DNA from: CAVQBC01 sp963710665
GTDB taxonomy: Bacteria; Actinomycetota; Thermoleophilia; Solirubrobacterales; Solirubrobacteraceae
Assembly (NCBI GenBank): GCA_963710665.1
Contig: CAVQBC010000006.1
Location: 1 to 64,000, forward strand
Direction of reading: 5' to 3'
Length of the DNA stretch: 64,000 nt
Shown here: positions 40,990 to 50,114 of the stretch, piece by piece
Position numbering within the stretch: position 1 is the first letter of the stretch
Layout of the letters: each line of letters opens with the position of its first letter
The notes under the pieces: model-generated
Seen by the model: the letters and a program-made list of their open reading frames with translations, nothing else
What the model was told of the DNA's origin: nothing
The model's database searches: none
Made by a program: the position numbers and the translations under genes

Positions 40990-42144
40990 TCAGCCGGGGA
41001 AGGTGAGGACCTCGAGACCGAGCAGCCCCTGGTCCCGGTGGTCGCCGGCCCCCGACCGGTCGACCGGGATCGGGGTGCCCGCCTCCGTCGCGCGGGTCAT
41101 GGCGTCCAGCGAGGGCACGTGCCCGTCGATGCGGAACTGCGAGAGCTCGAACGGCAGCCCGTCGGCGACGAGCAGCGACGGCCGGGTCATGAGCTGGAAG
41201 TGCAGATGCGGGCCGGTGGTGTTCCCGGAGTTGCCCAGCAGGCCGAGCACCTCGCCCGCCCGCACGCGCTGGCCGGCGCGGACCCGCACGCTGCCGCTCA
41301 CGAGGTGGGCGTAGCCGGCGTAGGTCCCGTCGGCGAGGCGCAGGATGACGTGGTTGCCGTCCGCCTCCTCGACGCCGGTCTGCGCGGGCTTGTCCGGCGG
41401 CTGGTCCGGGAAGCGATCGACGGCGGTGACGACGGTGGCGTCGCCCACGGCCAGCACGGGCGCGCCGAAGTTGACCCAGCTCGGGTTCAGCGCCGGGTCG
41501 CCGACGAGCGCGCGCCCGGAGGCGTCGAGCCGGGCGGCGAAGTCGACCGCGAAGCGCTGGCCGTTGTCGAGCGCCCCGTCGACCGGCTGGACGGCGCGCC
41601 GGTGGGCGCCCACGATGGCGATCCACCCGGACCCCGCCAGCGGCGGCGCGATCGCGACCGGCTTCCGGCGCGTCACGGCCGCCTCGCCGGCCACGTTCCG
41701 GACGACGGAGGGGACGGGCAGCCCCGGCGCGAGCCGGACCGTGAGGCGGTGGCGGATCCGCCGCGGGAGCGACCCGGCGTCCCGGAAGGTGAGGTCCGGG
41801 AACGCGATCCCGACGGCGAAGGGTGCGAGCCGCCGGGTCGCGCGCGGCGCGGTGGGCCAGCCCATGGCGGCCCGCAGGCGCGCGCCGGTCAGCCGCGCGA
41901 GCCGCCGGCCGCGCTGGTCGAGCACCTCGAGCGCCTGCACGGTGGTCGCCACCGGCGCGGCGTTGGTCAGCAGGAGCTCGTAGGAGAGGTGGACGCGGCC
42001 GTCGTCGCCCTCGTACCAGCGGGGCGGCGAGAGCACGTCCTGGATCACCGGCGTGATCTCCGGGGCGTCGGTGGCGGCGTGAGCGGTGGGCGCGATCAGC
42101 CCGGCGAGGACCATCCCGGCGCAGACAGAGCGAAGCCACCGCAC
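40990..42144 (-). CDS. exported M23-like (LytM) peptidase-fold protein
   Basis: The protein has 384 residues with a Sec signal peptide (RSVCAGMVLAGLIAPTAHA, cleavage near 23). An N-terminal ~170-residue beta-rich domain precedes the LytM-like domain: NGQRFAVDFAARLDASGRAL, DGNHVILRLADGTYAGYAHL, RAGEVLGLLGNSGNTTGPHL and HFQLM. The HLHF motif and one Asp are kept, but the first zinc His (H-x3-D) is Arg. It may bind rather than cut cell-wall peptides, or belong to a variant subgroup. A paralogue lacking the signal and N-terminal domain lies at 46046. Confidence 0.82.
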   Translation of the reverse strand: MRWLRSVCAGMVLAGLIAPTAHAATDAPEITPVIQDVLSPPRWYEGDDGRVHLSYELLLTNAAPVATTVQALEVLDQRGRRLARLTGARLRAAMGWPTAPRATRRLAPFAVGIAFPDLTFRDAGSLPRRIRHRLTVRLAPGLPVPSVVRNVAGEAAVTRRKPVAIAPPLAGSGWIAIVGAHRRAVQPVDGALDNGQRFAVDFAARLDASGRALVGDPALNPSWVNFGAPVLAVGDATVVTAVDRFPDQPPDKPAQTGVEEADGNHVILRLADGTYAGYAHLVSGSVRVRAGQRVRAGEVLGLLGNSGNTTGPHLHFQLMTRPSLLVADGLPFELSQFRIDGHVPSLDAMTRATEAGTPIPVDRSGAGDHRDQGLLGLEVLTFPG

Positions 42145-42201
42145 ACAGGAGAACCTATCCGGGCGGCGCCGGCCGGTGGGAGCGGCGGGCCGCCAGATAC
42201 G

Positions 42202-42339
42202 TCAGCGGCAGGCCGCGTTCTCGGTGCGGCCCATCAGGCACCTGTCCGTGCTGCCGCCGCCCTCGCGGATCGCGAGCACGGCCAGCACCACGAACAGCGC
42301 CACGAAGGCGATCGCCATGGCGGTCCGGAGTCGCATCAT
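42202..42339 (-). CDS. 45-residue single-pass membrane peptide
   Basis: Two ATGs in a row (42339 and 42336) open MMRLRTAMAIAFVALFVVLA, then VLAIREGGGSTDRCLMGRTE and NAACR. One transmembrane helix with a positive N-terminus (RLR) gives an N-in topology, with a short external Cys-containing tail (two Cys). It lies between the divergent M23-like and NHL genes. Composition and topology look real, and I recall similar short proteins in related genomes; function unknown. The ribosome site is weak (GAAG). Confidence 0.5.
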   Translation of the reverse strand: MMRLRTAMAIAFVALFVVLAVLAIREGGGSTDRCLMGRTENAACR

Positions 42340-42431
42340 CGCTTCACACGACAAGTATGGCCGGGGCGCCGCCGGTCAAGACCCGGACACCGCGGTGGCG
42401 GGGGCCGCGGGTCGCGAGTACGCTCGCCGAC

Positions 42432-45095
42432 GTGGTCAGGCGCGTGGTGCTGCTCGCCGTCGTGGTCGCGCTCGCGGCGGCGGCGCCGGCGGAGGCGTGC
42501 GTCGGTGCGGAGTGCTACGTCTCGGTGGGCGTCCTCGGCGAGTCGCCGGCCACCGGGAGCGGGGTGTTCCGCTTCCCGCAGGCGGTCGCGTACACGCCGG
42601 GCGGCTCGGCGATCTTCGTCGGCGACCAGTACTCGAGCGTGGTGCAGCGGTTCGGCCGCGCCGGGGACTGGCAGCTCGACGTCGGCGCGCACGCGAACGC
42701 CCGCCAGCTCGGGCGGATCGGGGTGATCGGCGGGCTGGCGGCCGACCGCGCCGGGCATCTCTTCGTCCTCGACAGCGAGAACGACCGGGTGCAGGTCTTC
42801 TCGGCCGCCACCGGGGCGTGGCTCGCCTCGTGGGGCAGCAGCGGGACGCTGCTCGGCCAGTTCCGGCTCGGCGCGAACACGGGCGCGGGCGGGATCGCGA
42901 TCGACCAGCCGTCGGCCGCCGTCGCTCCCGTCGTCTACGTCGCCGACCAGCAGAACGACCGGGTGCAGGCCTTCCGCCTGGAGCGGGCGGCGACCGGGGA
43001 CGCGGGGCCGGTCCTGCCCGCGGGCGCCGCGGCGCCCGGCAACCCGGACGTCGTCCCCGTGCCGGCGACGATCGCCAACTGGGGCACGTCCGGGGACTGC
43101 TCGGCGACCGGATGCCCGAGCCCGGCCTTCGACCAGGTGCTCAACCGCCCGCAGGGCGTCGCCGTCGACACGCAGCCCGACGCGGCGGGCCTCCGCCACG
43201 TGCTGGTGGCCGACGACGACAACCACCGCATCGTCGAGTACCTGCCCAACGGCACGTTCGTCCGCCAGACCGGGAGCTACGGGACCGGGCCGGGGCAGTT
43301 CCGCTTCCCCTACGACGTCGGGGTCGACGCCCGCTCGCCGCGGCAGATCTACGTCGCCGACAACAACAACCACCGCGTGCAGGTCTTCGACGCCGCCACC
43401 TTCCAGTTCGCCGGCGGGTGGGGCGGCTTCGGCCCCGACCCCGGCCGGCTCGAGTTCACGCGCGCGCTGGCGGCGCTCGCCGACGACCCGGCCGGCGGCG
43501 TCGCGGTCGCCGACAACGCGAACAACCGCGTGCAGACCTTCAGCGCGGATGGCACGCTGCTCGCGTACTGGGGGATCGCGGGGCGTGGCCCCGGCTACGT
43601 GACCCGCCCGGGCGGCATCGCCGTGGACGGGAGCGGGGTCGTGCACGTCGCGGACACGTTCACCCACCGCCTCGAGCGCCTCGGCTCCGACGGCGCCTAT
43701 CTCGGGCAGTCGGGCTACATCGCCGACCGCACGGGCTTCGCGGCCCCCAACACCGGCCCGGGGCAGTTCAACCGGCCGGGCGCGGTGGCCTACGACCCCC
43801 GCGACGGCACGCTGTGGGTCGCCGACACGGCCAACGACCGCATCCAGCACCTCACGCTCGACGGGGCGCCGATCGCCACGTACGGCTCGGCGGGGACGGC
43901 GGTGGGGCAGCTGCGGGATCCGCAGGCGGTGGCGGTCGACCCGGCCGGCGGCGTGCTCGTGGCCGACACCGTCAACGACCGCGTGATGCGGCTCGCGCCG
44001 GCGACCGGCGCGTGGACACCGCTCGACACCGGCGGCACCGCGCTCACGCGGCCCCAGGGCGTCGCGGCGTCGGCCGCCGGGACGGTCTACGTGGCGGACA
44101 CGGGCGCCAACCGCGTCCTCGCGGTGACCGGCGGGACGGCGACGCCGCTCGCCCCGCCGCCGGCCGGCGCGCTCGCCGGGCCCACCGGGCTGTTCCTGCA
44201 AGGCGCCGCGCTGTACGTCGCCGACACCGGCACGAGCCGGGTGCTGCGCGTCGACGTGGCCACCGGCGCCTGGGACGTCATCGGGAGCGCCGGCACCGCG
44301 GTCGGGAGCTTCACGGCGCCCACCGGCGTGGCGACCGACGCGGCGGGCACGACGCTCGTCGTCGCCGACACCGGCAACGACCGCCTGCAGCGCTTCACGC
44401 TGAGCGGCCCGGCGCCGCCGGCCACGATGCGCCTCGACGTGGCCACCCGCGGGGGCGGCAGCGGGCAGGTGACGAGCGCGCCGGACGGGATCGCGTGCCC
44501 GAGCGACTGCCGCCAGGGCTTCAGCGCCGGCGCGAGCGTGTCCCTGGTCGCCACGCCGGCCGCGGGCTCGGCGTTCGCGGGGTGGAGCGGCGCGTGCGCC
44601 GGCACGGGTGGCTGCACGGTGCCGATGACCGGCGCCCAGCGGGTGGAGGCGGCCTTCGAGCCCGCGGGTGCCCCGGCGGCGGCGCCCGTCGCGCCCGCGG
44701 CGGGCCGGCCGCGGCGGGCGGCCCGCGACCGCCGCCGCCCCGTGCTGCGGCGCGTCAGCCTGCGCCCGGCCGCCTTCCGCGCGGCCCGGCGCGGCTCGCC
44801 GCTCGCGCCCAGCGGCCGCGGCGCGCTGCTGCGCTACACCGTCTCCGAGCGCGCCACGGTCACGATCGCCGTGCGCCGGCGCGCCAGGCGCGGCCGCTTC
44901 GTCCGCGTCCCGGGCCTCATCCGGCTCCAGGCGCGCCGCGGCGCGAACAGCGTCCGCCTCTCCGGGCGGCTCGCCGGCCGCACGCTGCGCCCGGCGCGCT
45001 ACCGCCTGGCGATCGGCGCCTCCGACGCGGCGGGCAACCGCTCCCGCTCCCACGTGCTGGCGTTCCGCATCACACGTGGGGCACGGGGGAGATGA
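42432..45095 (+). CDS. secreted NHL-repeat protein with bacterial-repeat and basic C-terminal domains
   Basis: This protein of about 887 residues starts at GTG 42432, with signal peptide RRVVLLAVVVALAAAAPAEA. A long beta-propeller region holds roughly ten NHL repeats (for example VYVADQQNDRVQAF, IYVADNNNHRVQVF, VAVADNANNRVQTF, VLVADTVNDRVMRL). A Gly-rich 'bacterial repeat' follows (FSAGASVSLVATPAAGSAFA with GWSGAC), then an Arg-rich linker and a terminal Ig-like domain (RPARYRLAIGASDAAGNRSR). It is probably an extracellular or wall-bound binding protein. The stop overlaps the LLM oxidoreductase start (ATGA). Confidence 0.87.
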   Translation: MVRRVVLLAVVVALAAAAPAEACVGAECYVSVGVLGESPATGSGVFRFPQAVAYTPGGSAIFVGDQYSSVVQRFGRAGDWQLDVGAHANARQLGRIGVIGGLAADRAGHLFVLDSENDRVQVFSAATGAWLASWGSSGTLLGQFRLGANTGAGGIAIDQPSAAVAPVVYVADQQNDRVQAFRLERAATGDAGPVLPAGAAAPGNPDVVPVPATIANWGTSGDCSATGCPSPAFDQVLNRPQGVAVDTQPDAAGLRHVLVADDDNHRIVEYLPNGTFVRQTGSYGTGPGQFRFPYDVGVDARSPRQIYVADNNNHRVQVFDAATFQFAGGWGGFGPDPGRLEFTRALAALADDPAGGVAVADNANNRVQTFSADGTLLAYWGIAGRGPGYVTRPGGIAVDGSGVVHVADTFTHRLERLGSDGAYLGQSGYIADRTGFAAPNTGPGQFNRPGAVAYDPRDGTLWVADTANDRIQHLTLDGAPIATYGSAGTAVGQLRDPQAVAVDPAGGVLVADTVNDRVMRLAPATGAWTPLDTGGTALTRPQGVAASAAGTVYVADTGANRVLAVTGGTATPLAPPPAGALAGPTGLFLQGAALYVADTGTSRVLRVDVATGAWDVIGSAGTAVGSFTAPTGVATDAAGTTLVVADTGNDRLQRFTLSGPAPPATMRLDVATRGGGSGQVTSAPDGIACPSDCRQGFSAGASVSLVATPAAGSAFAGWSGACAGTGGCTVPMTGAQRVEAAFEPAGAPAAAPVAPAAGRPRRAARDRRRPVLRRVSLRPAAFRAARRGSPLAPSGRGALLRYTVSERATVTIAVRRRARRGRFVRVPGLIRLQARRGANSVRLSGRLAGRTLRPARYRLAIGASDAAGNRSRSHVLAFRITRGARGR

Positions 45096-45970
45096 CCGTC
45101 GCGCCGCCGCTCTTCGGCGTCTTCCCGGTGCCCGAGGCCGACGCCCAGGAGCGCGTGATCGAGCAGGTCCTGCTCGCCGACCGCCTCGGGCTCGACCTCG
45201 TGGGGATCCAGGACCACCCGTACCAGCGCCGCTTCCTCGACACGTGGACGCTGCTGTCGTTCCTCGCCGGCAGGACCGAGCGCGTCCGCCTCTTCCCGGA
45301 CGTCGCGAACCTGCCGCTGCGCCACCCGGCGGTGCTGGCCAAGTCGGCGGCGTCGCTCGACCGGCTGAGCGGAGGGCGGGCGGAGCTCGGCCTCGGCGCG
45401 GGCGCGTTCTGGGAGGCGATCGAGGCGTGGGGTGCGCCGCGGCGCTCGCCCGGGGAGTCGGTCGACGCGCTCGCCGAGGCGATCGAGATCATCCGCCGCG
45501 TGTGGGCGGGCGAGCGGGGCATCCGCTTCCACGGCGCGTACTACCGGCTCCAGGGGGCGCACGGCGGTCCCGTCCCGGCGCACCCGATGGGCATCTGGAT
45601 CGGCGCGTACGGCCCGCGGATGCTGCGCCTGGTGGGGCGGGCGGGCGACGGCTGGATCCCGAGCCTCCCGCGGCTGCCGGTGGAGGACGTCCCGCCGCGC
45701 CAGGCCGCGATCGACGACGCCGCGCGCGCCGCCGGCCGCGACCCGGGCGACATCGTGCGGATCGCCAACCTCAGCGGGACGGTCACCGACGGCGAGGTCA
45801 CGGGCTGGCTGCACGGCCCGGTGGAGCACTGGGTGGAGGAGCTCGCGCGGCTCGTCAGCGACCTGCGCTTCGACGGCTTCGTCGTGTCGGTGGACGGCGA
45901 CGACGTGCTCGGCCAGACCGAGCGGTTCGCCGCGCAGGTGGTCCCGCTCGTACGCGCCGCGTTCGAGTGA
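45092..45970 (+). CDS. LLM-class flavin-dependent oxidoreductase
   Basis: This 292-residue bacterial-luciferase-like TIM barrel shows LADRLGLDLVGIQDHPYQRR, FLAGRTERVRLFPDVANLPL with RHPAVLAKSAASLDRLSGGR, LGLGAGAFWEAIEAWG and PMGIWIGAYGPRMLRLVGRA. These match F420- or FMN-dependent family members; actinobacterial forms often use F420. The ATG lies in the NHL gene's stop codon after GGGGGAG, so the pair is coupled even though one product is exported and the other cytosolic. The substrate is unknown. Confidence 0.87.
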   Translation: MTVAPPLFGVFPVPEADAQERVIEQVLLADRLGLDLVGIQDHPYQRRFLDTWTLLSFLAGRTERVRLFPDVANLPLRHPAVLAKSAASLDRLSGGRAELGLGAGAFWEAIEAWGAPRRSPGESVDALAEAIEIIRRVWAGERGIRFHGAYYRLQGAHGGPVPAHPMGIWIGAYGPRMLRLVGRAGDGWIPSLPRLPVEDVPPRQAAIDDAARAAGRDPGDIVRIANLSGTVTDGEVTGWLHGPVEHWVEELARLVSDLRFDGFVVSVDGDDVLGQTERFAAQVVPLVRAAFE

Positions 45971-46045
45971 GCGGCCGGCCCGGCGCTTGACCCCGCGCGA
46001 CGGCGCGGACGAGGATGGAGCCCCCCTCGGCACCTGGAGGTGTCC

Positions 46046-46804
46046 GTGTCCGTCGCCCGCTTCGCAGCCGGCCGGCGTTGGTCCTTCCCGCTCGACCTCC
46101 GCGTGCCGGAGCTCGGGCCGCCGCTGAAGGGCGGCGGCTGGGTCGCGGCGAACGGCTGCTGCGAGACCGACGGCATCCACCGCGCGACCGTGCTGCCGGT
46201 CAACGGCGGCCTGCACGACACCCAGCGGTTCGCGATCGACTGGATGCGGATGAACGACGAGGGCCGCCTGGTCGTCGGCGACCCGTCCGACGTGCACAGC
46301 TACGTCGACTACGGCGCGGAGATCATCGCCGTGGCCGGCGGCACGGTGGTGAGCACCCTCAACACGCTCGACGACCAGGTCCCCGGCCAGCTCCCCGATC
46401 CGAGCACGATCACTCTCCAGAACGTGGACGGCAACCACGTCGTGGTGCGCCACCGCGACGGCCGCTACGCCTTCTACGCCCACATGCAGAAGGGCTCGGT
46501 GACGGTCGAGGCCGGCGACCGCGTCCGGCGCGGCGAGATGCTCGGCAGGCTCGGCAACACCGGCAACACGTCGGCGCCGCACCTGCACTTCCACCTCATG
46601 GACGGCGCCTCGGTGCTCGGCTCCTCGGGGCTGCCCTACGTGCTCGGCCGCTTCGAGCTCGAGGGGCAGGTGGACGTGGCGCGGTGGAATGCCACCACGA
46701 CGCTCGAGGGGATCTGGAACGAGGGGCTGCTGCCGACCGCGAGCCCGCGGCGCGACCAGTTCCCGCTCGACCTCAACGTCGTGGACTTCGGGGGAGAGGG
46801 GTGA
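46046..46804 (+). CDS. M23-like (LytM) fold protein without signal peptide
   Basis: The protein has 252 residues from GTG 46046, five bases after GGAGG; GTG 46040 is an alternative. It is clearly paralogous to 40990-42144: DTQRFAIDWMRMNDEGRLVV, DGNHVVVRHRDGRYAFYAHM, RRGEMLGRLGNTGNTSAPHL and HFHLM. The first zinc His is again replaced (QRFAID). No signal peptide or transmembrane helix is seen, so export is not evident. An intracellular role would be odd for a wall peptidase, and a non-catalytic binding function is possible. Confidence 0.8.
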   Translation: MSVARFAAGRRWSFPLDLRVPELGPPLKGGGWVAANGCCETDGIHRATVLPVNGGLHDTQRFAIDWMRMNDEGRLVVGDPSDVHSYVDYGAEIIAVAGGTVVSTLNTLDDQVPGQLPDPSTITLQNVDGNHVVVRHRDGRYAFYAHMQKGSVTVEAGDRVRRGEMLGRLGNTGNTSAPHLHFHLMDGASVLGSSGLPYVLGRFELEGQVDVARWNATTTLEGIWNEGLLPTASPRRDQFPLDLNVVDFGGEG

Positions 46805-46994
46805 CGGCGAGCGCCTCGAGGATCGCGGTCACCCGGCACGACGGCTCCGCCGGCTCGAAGCGGTGCGGGTGCCGGCCCCATTCGGCGGCGAGCGTCTCGG
46901 GCCAGCCATACCGGGCGGCGACGTAGGCGGTGCGGAGCCGCCGCTGGCGATCGTCGAGCTCGGAGAGCGCCTCGCGCGCCTCGGTGGGGTTCAT
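46773..46994 (-). CDS. 73-residue hypothetical protein under DtxR-like operator
   Basis: ATG 46994 opens MNPTEAREALSELDDRQRRL with RTAYVAARYGWPETLAAEWG, then HPHRFEPAEPSCRVTAILEA. The protein is soluble and helical with two nearby His and one Cys. The 3' end overlaps the convergent M23-like gene by 32 bp. A pair of TTAGG-N4-CCTAA palindromes lies 26-60 bp upstream of its start, which supports it being a real, metal-regulated gene. No family is recognised. Confidence 0.55.
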   Translation of the reverse strand: MNPTEAREALSELDDRQRRLRTAYVAARYGWPETLAAEWGRHPHRFEPAEPSCRVTAILEALAVTPLPRSPRR

Positions 46995-47019
46995 GGGAGC
47001 GGTGACCTCGGGGTAGGAG

Positions 47020-47054
47020 TTAGGGTGCCCTAAGCAGGAGTTAGGGCATCCTAA
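47020..47054. promoter_or_regulatory. tandem DtxR/IdeR-like operator
   Basis: TTAGGGTGCCCTAA (47020-47033) and TTAGGGCATCCTAA (47041-47054) are two 14-bp TTAGG-N4-CCTAA palindromes with centres 21 bp apart, that is, two helical turns on the same DNA face. The half-sites match those in IdeR/DtxR iron boxes. They sit upstream of the 73-residue gene and just beyond the stop of the large dehydrogenase gene. Confidence 0.7.
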
Positions 47055-47100
47055 CTACGGCGGCCGCGACGCGTCGTCCGGCGACGGTCCGCCGCCGCGG

Positions 47101-50079
47101 TCAGCTCGCCAGCGCCGCGCGCACGAGCTGCACGGGGTGGCGGGCCTGGCGCGCGGCCCCGTGGCCGATCTGCTGGCGGCAGGAGACCCCGGTGGCGGCG
47201 ACGAGGACGTCCGGGTCCTCGCCCCGGAGCGCCGGGAACAGCCGCGACTCGCCGATCTGCATCGAGAGCTCGTAGTGCTCCGCCTCGAATCCGAACGAGC
47301 CGGCCATCCCGCAGCAGCCGGCGTCCAGCTCGACGACCTCGGCGCCGGGGATGCGCCGCAGCAACTCGACGGTCGCCGCCGTGCCGGCCAGCGCCTTCTG
47401 GTGGCAGTGGCCGTGGAAGACGATGCGCCGGCCGCTGACCGGCGAGCCCGGGTCGAGGCGCAGCGCCCCGTCGTCGATCGCCTCCACCAGCAGCTCGTCC
47501 ACGAGCCGGGCCTGGCGGCCGACCGCCTCGGCGCGCGGGTCGCCCGGGAGCAGGGCGACGTGCTCCTCGCCGAGCGTGAGCACGCACGAGGGCTCGCAGC
47601 CGACGATCGGCACGCCGCGCTGCGCCTCCTCGGCGAGGCGGTCGACCATGTCGGCGGCCATGCCGCGCGCCTGGTCGAGCAGGCCCTTGGAGATGCTCGC
47701 GCGTCCGCAGCAGCCGGCACGCTCCAGGCGCACGGCGTGTCCGGCGGCCTCGAGCAGCTCGATCGCGGCGCGGCCGACGTCCGGCTCGGTGAACGTCGTG
47801 AAGGAGTCGGCGAGGAACACCACCTCGCCGCGGGTCCCCGCCGCCGCGGCGGGCCGGCGCCGGTGCCAGCGCACCAGGGTCTCGCGCGCGAAGCGGGGGA
47901 GCGGGCGGCGGCCGGCGATGCCCAGCCGGCGCTCCATCAGCGCGCGCAGCCGCGGCCGGGTGGAGGGGAGGTTCGACAGCGGGGCGGTCGCCGCGCCGAG
48001 CCGGTTGAGCGTCCGGATCGCCCCGAACAGCCGCGAGCGCAGGGGCACGCCGTGGATGTCCTGATAGTGCGAGAGGAACTCCGACTTCATGCTCGCCATG
48101 TCGACGCTCAGCGGGCACTCGCTCTTGCACGCCTTGCACTCCAGGCAGAGGTCGAGGATCTCGTGCAGGCGCTCGTCGCCGAGCGCGGCCTGGGGGTCGG
48201 GTTGCGAGAGCGCCCGCACCAGCGCGTTGGCGCGGCCGCGGGTGGCGTGCTCCTCCTCGCGCGTGGCCATGTAGGACGGGCACATGACCCCGGAGCCGGT
48301 CTTGCGGCACGCGCCGATCCGCTGGCAGCGGTCGGCGGCGCCGCGCAGCCCGCCGTGCTCGGCGAACGAGAGGCGCGTGGCGAGCGGCGGGGCGGGGGGG
48401 AGGGCCGGGTCGCGCAGGTCGGCGGTCATCGGCGCCGCGTCGACCATCACCCCGGGGTTCAGCCGCCCGTGCGGGTCGAAGAGCGCCTTGAGCCGGCGCA
48501 TCGCCTCGTAGAGGTCGTCGCCGAAGATCCGCGGGTTGAAGCCGCTGCGGACGCGCCCGTCGCCGTGCTCGCTCGAGTTCACGCCGTCGAAGGCGGCCAC
48601 GAGGTCGGCGATCTCGGAGGCCACGGTGGTCATCGTCTCGATGCCGCCGGGCGCGGTCAGGTCGACGTACGGGCGGACGTGCAGGCAGCCCACCGAGCAG
48701 TGGCCGTAGAAGCCGGCCCGCAGGCCGTGGCGGTCGAGGATCGCCTTGAAGCGCGCGACGTAGTCGGCGAGGCGCTCCGGGGCCACCGCGGTGTCCTCGA
48801 CGAAGGCCAGCGGCCGGTTGGCGCCGGTGCTCGCCGCCATCAGCAGCCCGAGGCCCATCTTGCGCACCTTGGTGAGCGCCTCCTGCTCGGCCGGGTCCTC
48901 GGCGCGCCTCGTGTGGTAGCCGTGGCCGTGCCGGCGCCAGGCGTCCTCGAGGCGGTCGAGCTTGTCGCTCGCCTCCGCCTTCGTGTCGGCGGCGAAGCTC
49001 ACGAACAGCAGCGCGTCGGGGTCGCCCTCCAGGTACTCCCCGAGACGGCGGAACTCGAGCTTCTGGCGCGAGAGGTCGAGCATCGTGCGGTCCATCAGCT
49101 CGATCGCCGAGGCCTCGAGCTCGAGCGCGTCGCCGGTCGCCGCGATGGCGCCCGCCACCGAGTCGAAGTGCCCGACCGCGAACAGCTGCGCGCCCGGCAG
49201 CCGCACCAGCCCGAGCGTCGCCTCCGTGACCGCCACGAGCGTGCCCTCGGACCCGACCACCAGGCGGGCGAGGTCGAACGGGGCGTCGCCGGCGAGGCGG
49301 TCGAGCCGGTAGCCGCCGGCCTGGCGCCAGTGGCGGGGGTAGTCGTTGGCGATCGCCTCGCGGTGGTCGCGCAGGATCTCCGGCACCCCGCGGTAGATGG
49401 CCGCCTCGAGCGTGTCCCCCTGCGCGCGGCGGGCGCGCTCGGCCTCGTCGACCGGCCCGAAGCGGGCGCGCGAGCCGTCGGAGAGCACGACCTCGAGCTC
49501 GTGGACGTGGTCGATCGTCATGCCGTGGACGATCGACTGGCTGCCCGCCGAGTTGTTGCCGATCATGCCGCCGATCGTGGCCCGGTTGGCGGTGGAGGTG
49601 TCGGGGCCGAAGCCGAGTCCGTGGGGCCGGGCGGCCCGGTTGAGATCCTCCTGCACGACGCCGGGACCGACGCGCACGCGCCGCGCGACCGGGTCCAGCG
49701 CGGTGATCGCGTCCATGTGGCGCGAGGTGTCGAGCACGATGCCGCGCGCCCCGATCGTCTGGCCGGAGAGGCTCGTGCCCGCGCCGCGCGAGATCACCGG
49801 CACGCCGAAGCGCCCGGCGACGGCGATCGCGGCGGCGACGTCGCCGGCGTCCCGCGGGAAGGCCACCACGAGCGGCTCGGCCGCGTACATGCTCGCGTCG
49901 CCGGCGAACAGGTGGCGGGAGTAGGCGTCGGCGCGCACGTCGCCGCGCAGCTCGCGGCGCAGGGCGCCGGCGACGGCCGTGGCCGCGCCGTCCCCCGTGT
50001 GCTCGTCCGTGTCCTCGCGCAGCCGCGTCGCCAAGGCCGTCCTCCCGGTCACCGGGCCACCTACCCGCCCGGCGGGCAT
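47101..50079 (-). CDS. FAD and Fe-S dehydrogenase (glycolate oxidase / D-lactate dehydrogenase-like)
   Basis: This 992-residue fusion has an N-terminal FAD_binding_4 domain (VPVISRGAGTSLSGQTIGAR; TIGGMIGNNSAGSQSIVHGM; VVGSEGTLVAVTEATL), an FAD-oxidase C domain (HCSVGCLHVRPYVD; SSEHGDGRVRSGFNP), then a Fe-S part with cysteines (CQRIGACRKTGSGVMCPSYM and CLECKACKSECPLSVDM). Two CCG-type cysteine-rich domains follow (RAGCCGRAS; DAGCCGMAGSFGFE). It thus joins the GlcD and GlcF functions in one chain, oxidising a 2-hydroxy acid such as glycolate or D-lactate into the electron-transport chain. It is divergent from the aminotransferase. ATG 50079 is used; a start nearer VTGRTALATR is possible. Confidence 0.9.
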   Translation of the reverse strand: MPAGRVGGPVTGRTALATRLREDTDEHTGDGAATAVAGALRRELRGDVRADAYSRHLFAGDASMYAAEPLVVAFPRDAGDVAAAIAVAGRFGVPVISRGAGTSLSGQTIGARGIVLDTSRHMDAITALDPVARRVRVGPGVVQEDLNRAARPHGLGFGPDTSTANRATIGGMIGNNSAGSQSIVHGMTIDHVHELEVVLSDGSRARFGPVDEAERARRAQGDTLEAAIYRGVPEILRDHREAIANDYPRHWRQAGGYRLDRLAGDAPFDLARLVVGSEGTLVAVTEATLGLVRLPGAQLFAVGHFDSVAGAIAATGDALELEASAIELMDRTMLDLSRQKLEFRRLGEYLEGDPDALLFVSFAADTKAEASDKLDRLEDAWRRHGHGYHTRRAEDPAEQEALTKVRKMGLGLLMAASTGANRPLAFVEDTAVAPERLADYVARFKAILDRHGLRAGFYGHCSVGCLHVRPYVDLTAPGGIETMTTVASEIADLVAAFDGVNSSEHGDGRVRSGFNPRIFGDDLYEAMRRLKALFDPHGRLNPGVMVDAAPMTADLRDPALPPAPPLATRLSFAEHGGLRGAADRCQRIGACRKTGSGVMCPSYMATREEEHATRGRANALVRALSQPDPQAALGDERLHEILDLCLECKACKSECPLSVDMASMKSEFLSHYQDIHGVPLRSRLFGAIRTLNRLGAATAPLSNLPSTRPRLRALMERRLGIAGRRPLPRFARETLVRWHRRRPAAAAGTRGEVVFLADSFTTFTEPDVGRAAIELLEAAGHAVRLERAGCCGRASISKGLLDQARGMAADMVDRLAEEAQRGVPIVGCEPSCVLTLGEEHVALLPGDPRAEAVGRQARLVDELLVEAIDDGALRLDPGSPVSGRRIVFHGHCHQKALAGTAATVELLRRIPGAEVVELDAGCCGMAGSFGFEAEHYELSMQIGESRLFPALRGEDPDVLVAATGVSCRQQIGHGAARQARHPVQLVRAALAS

Positions 50080-50114
50080 CCAAGCACGCGCGGATAAGCT
50101 TGCCGGGCGCGCCC

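Noticed and set aside
42336..45053. A 905-residue open frame on the minus strand opposite the NHL-repeat gene
   Set aside because: It is a low-complexity Arg/Gly/Ala/Val shadow created by high GC and the repeats. The plus strand has a signal peptide, NHL repeats and operon coupling.
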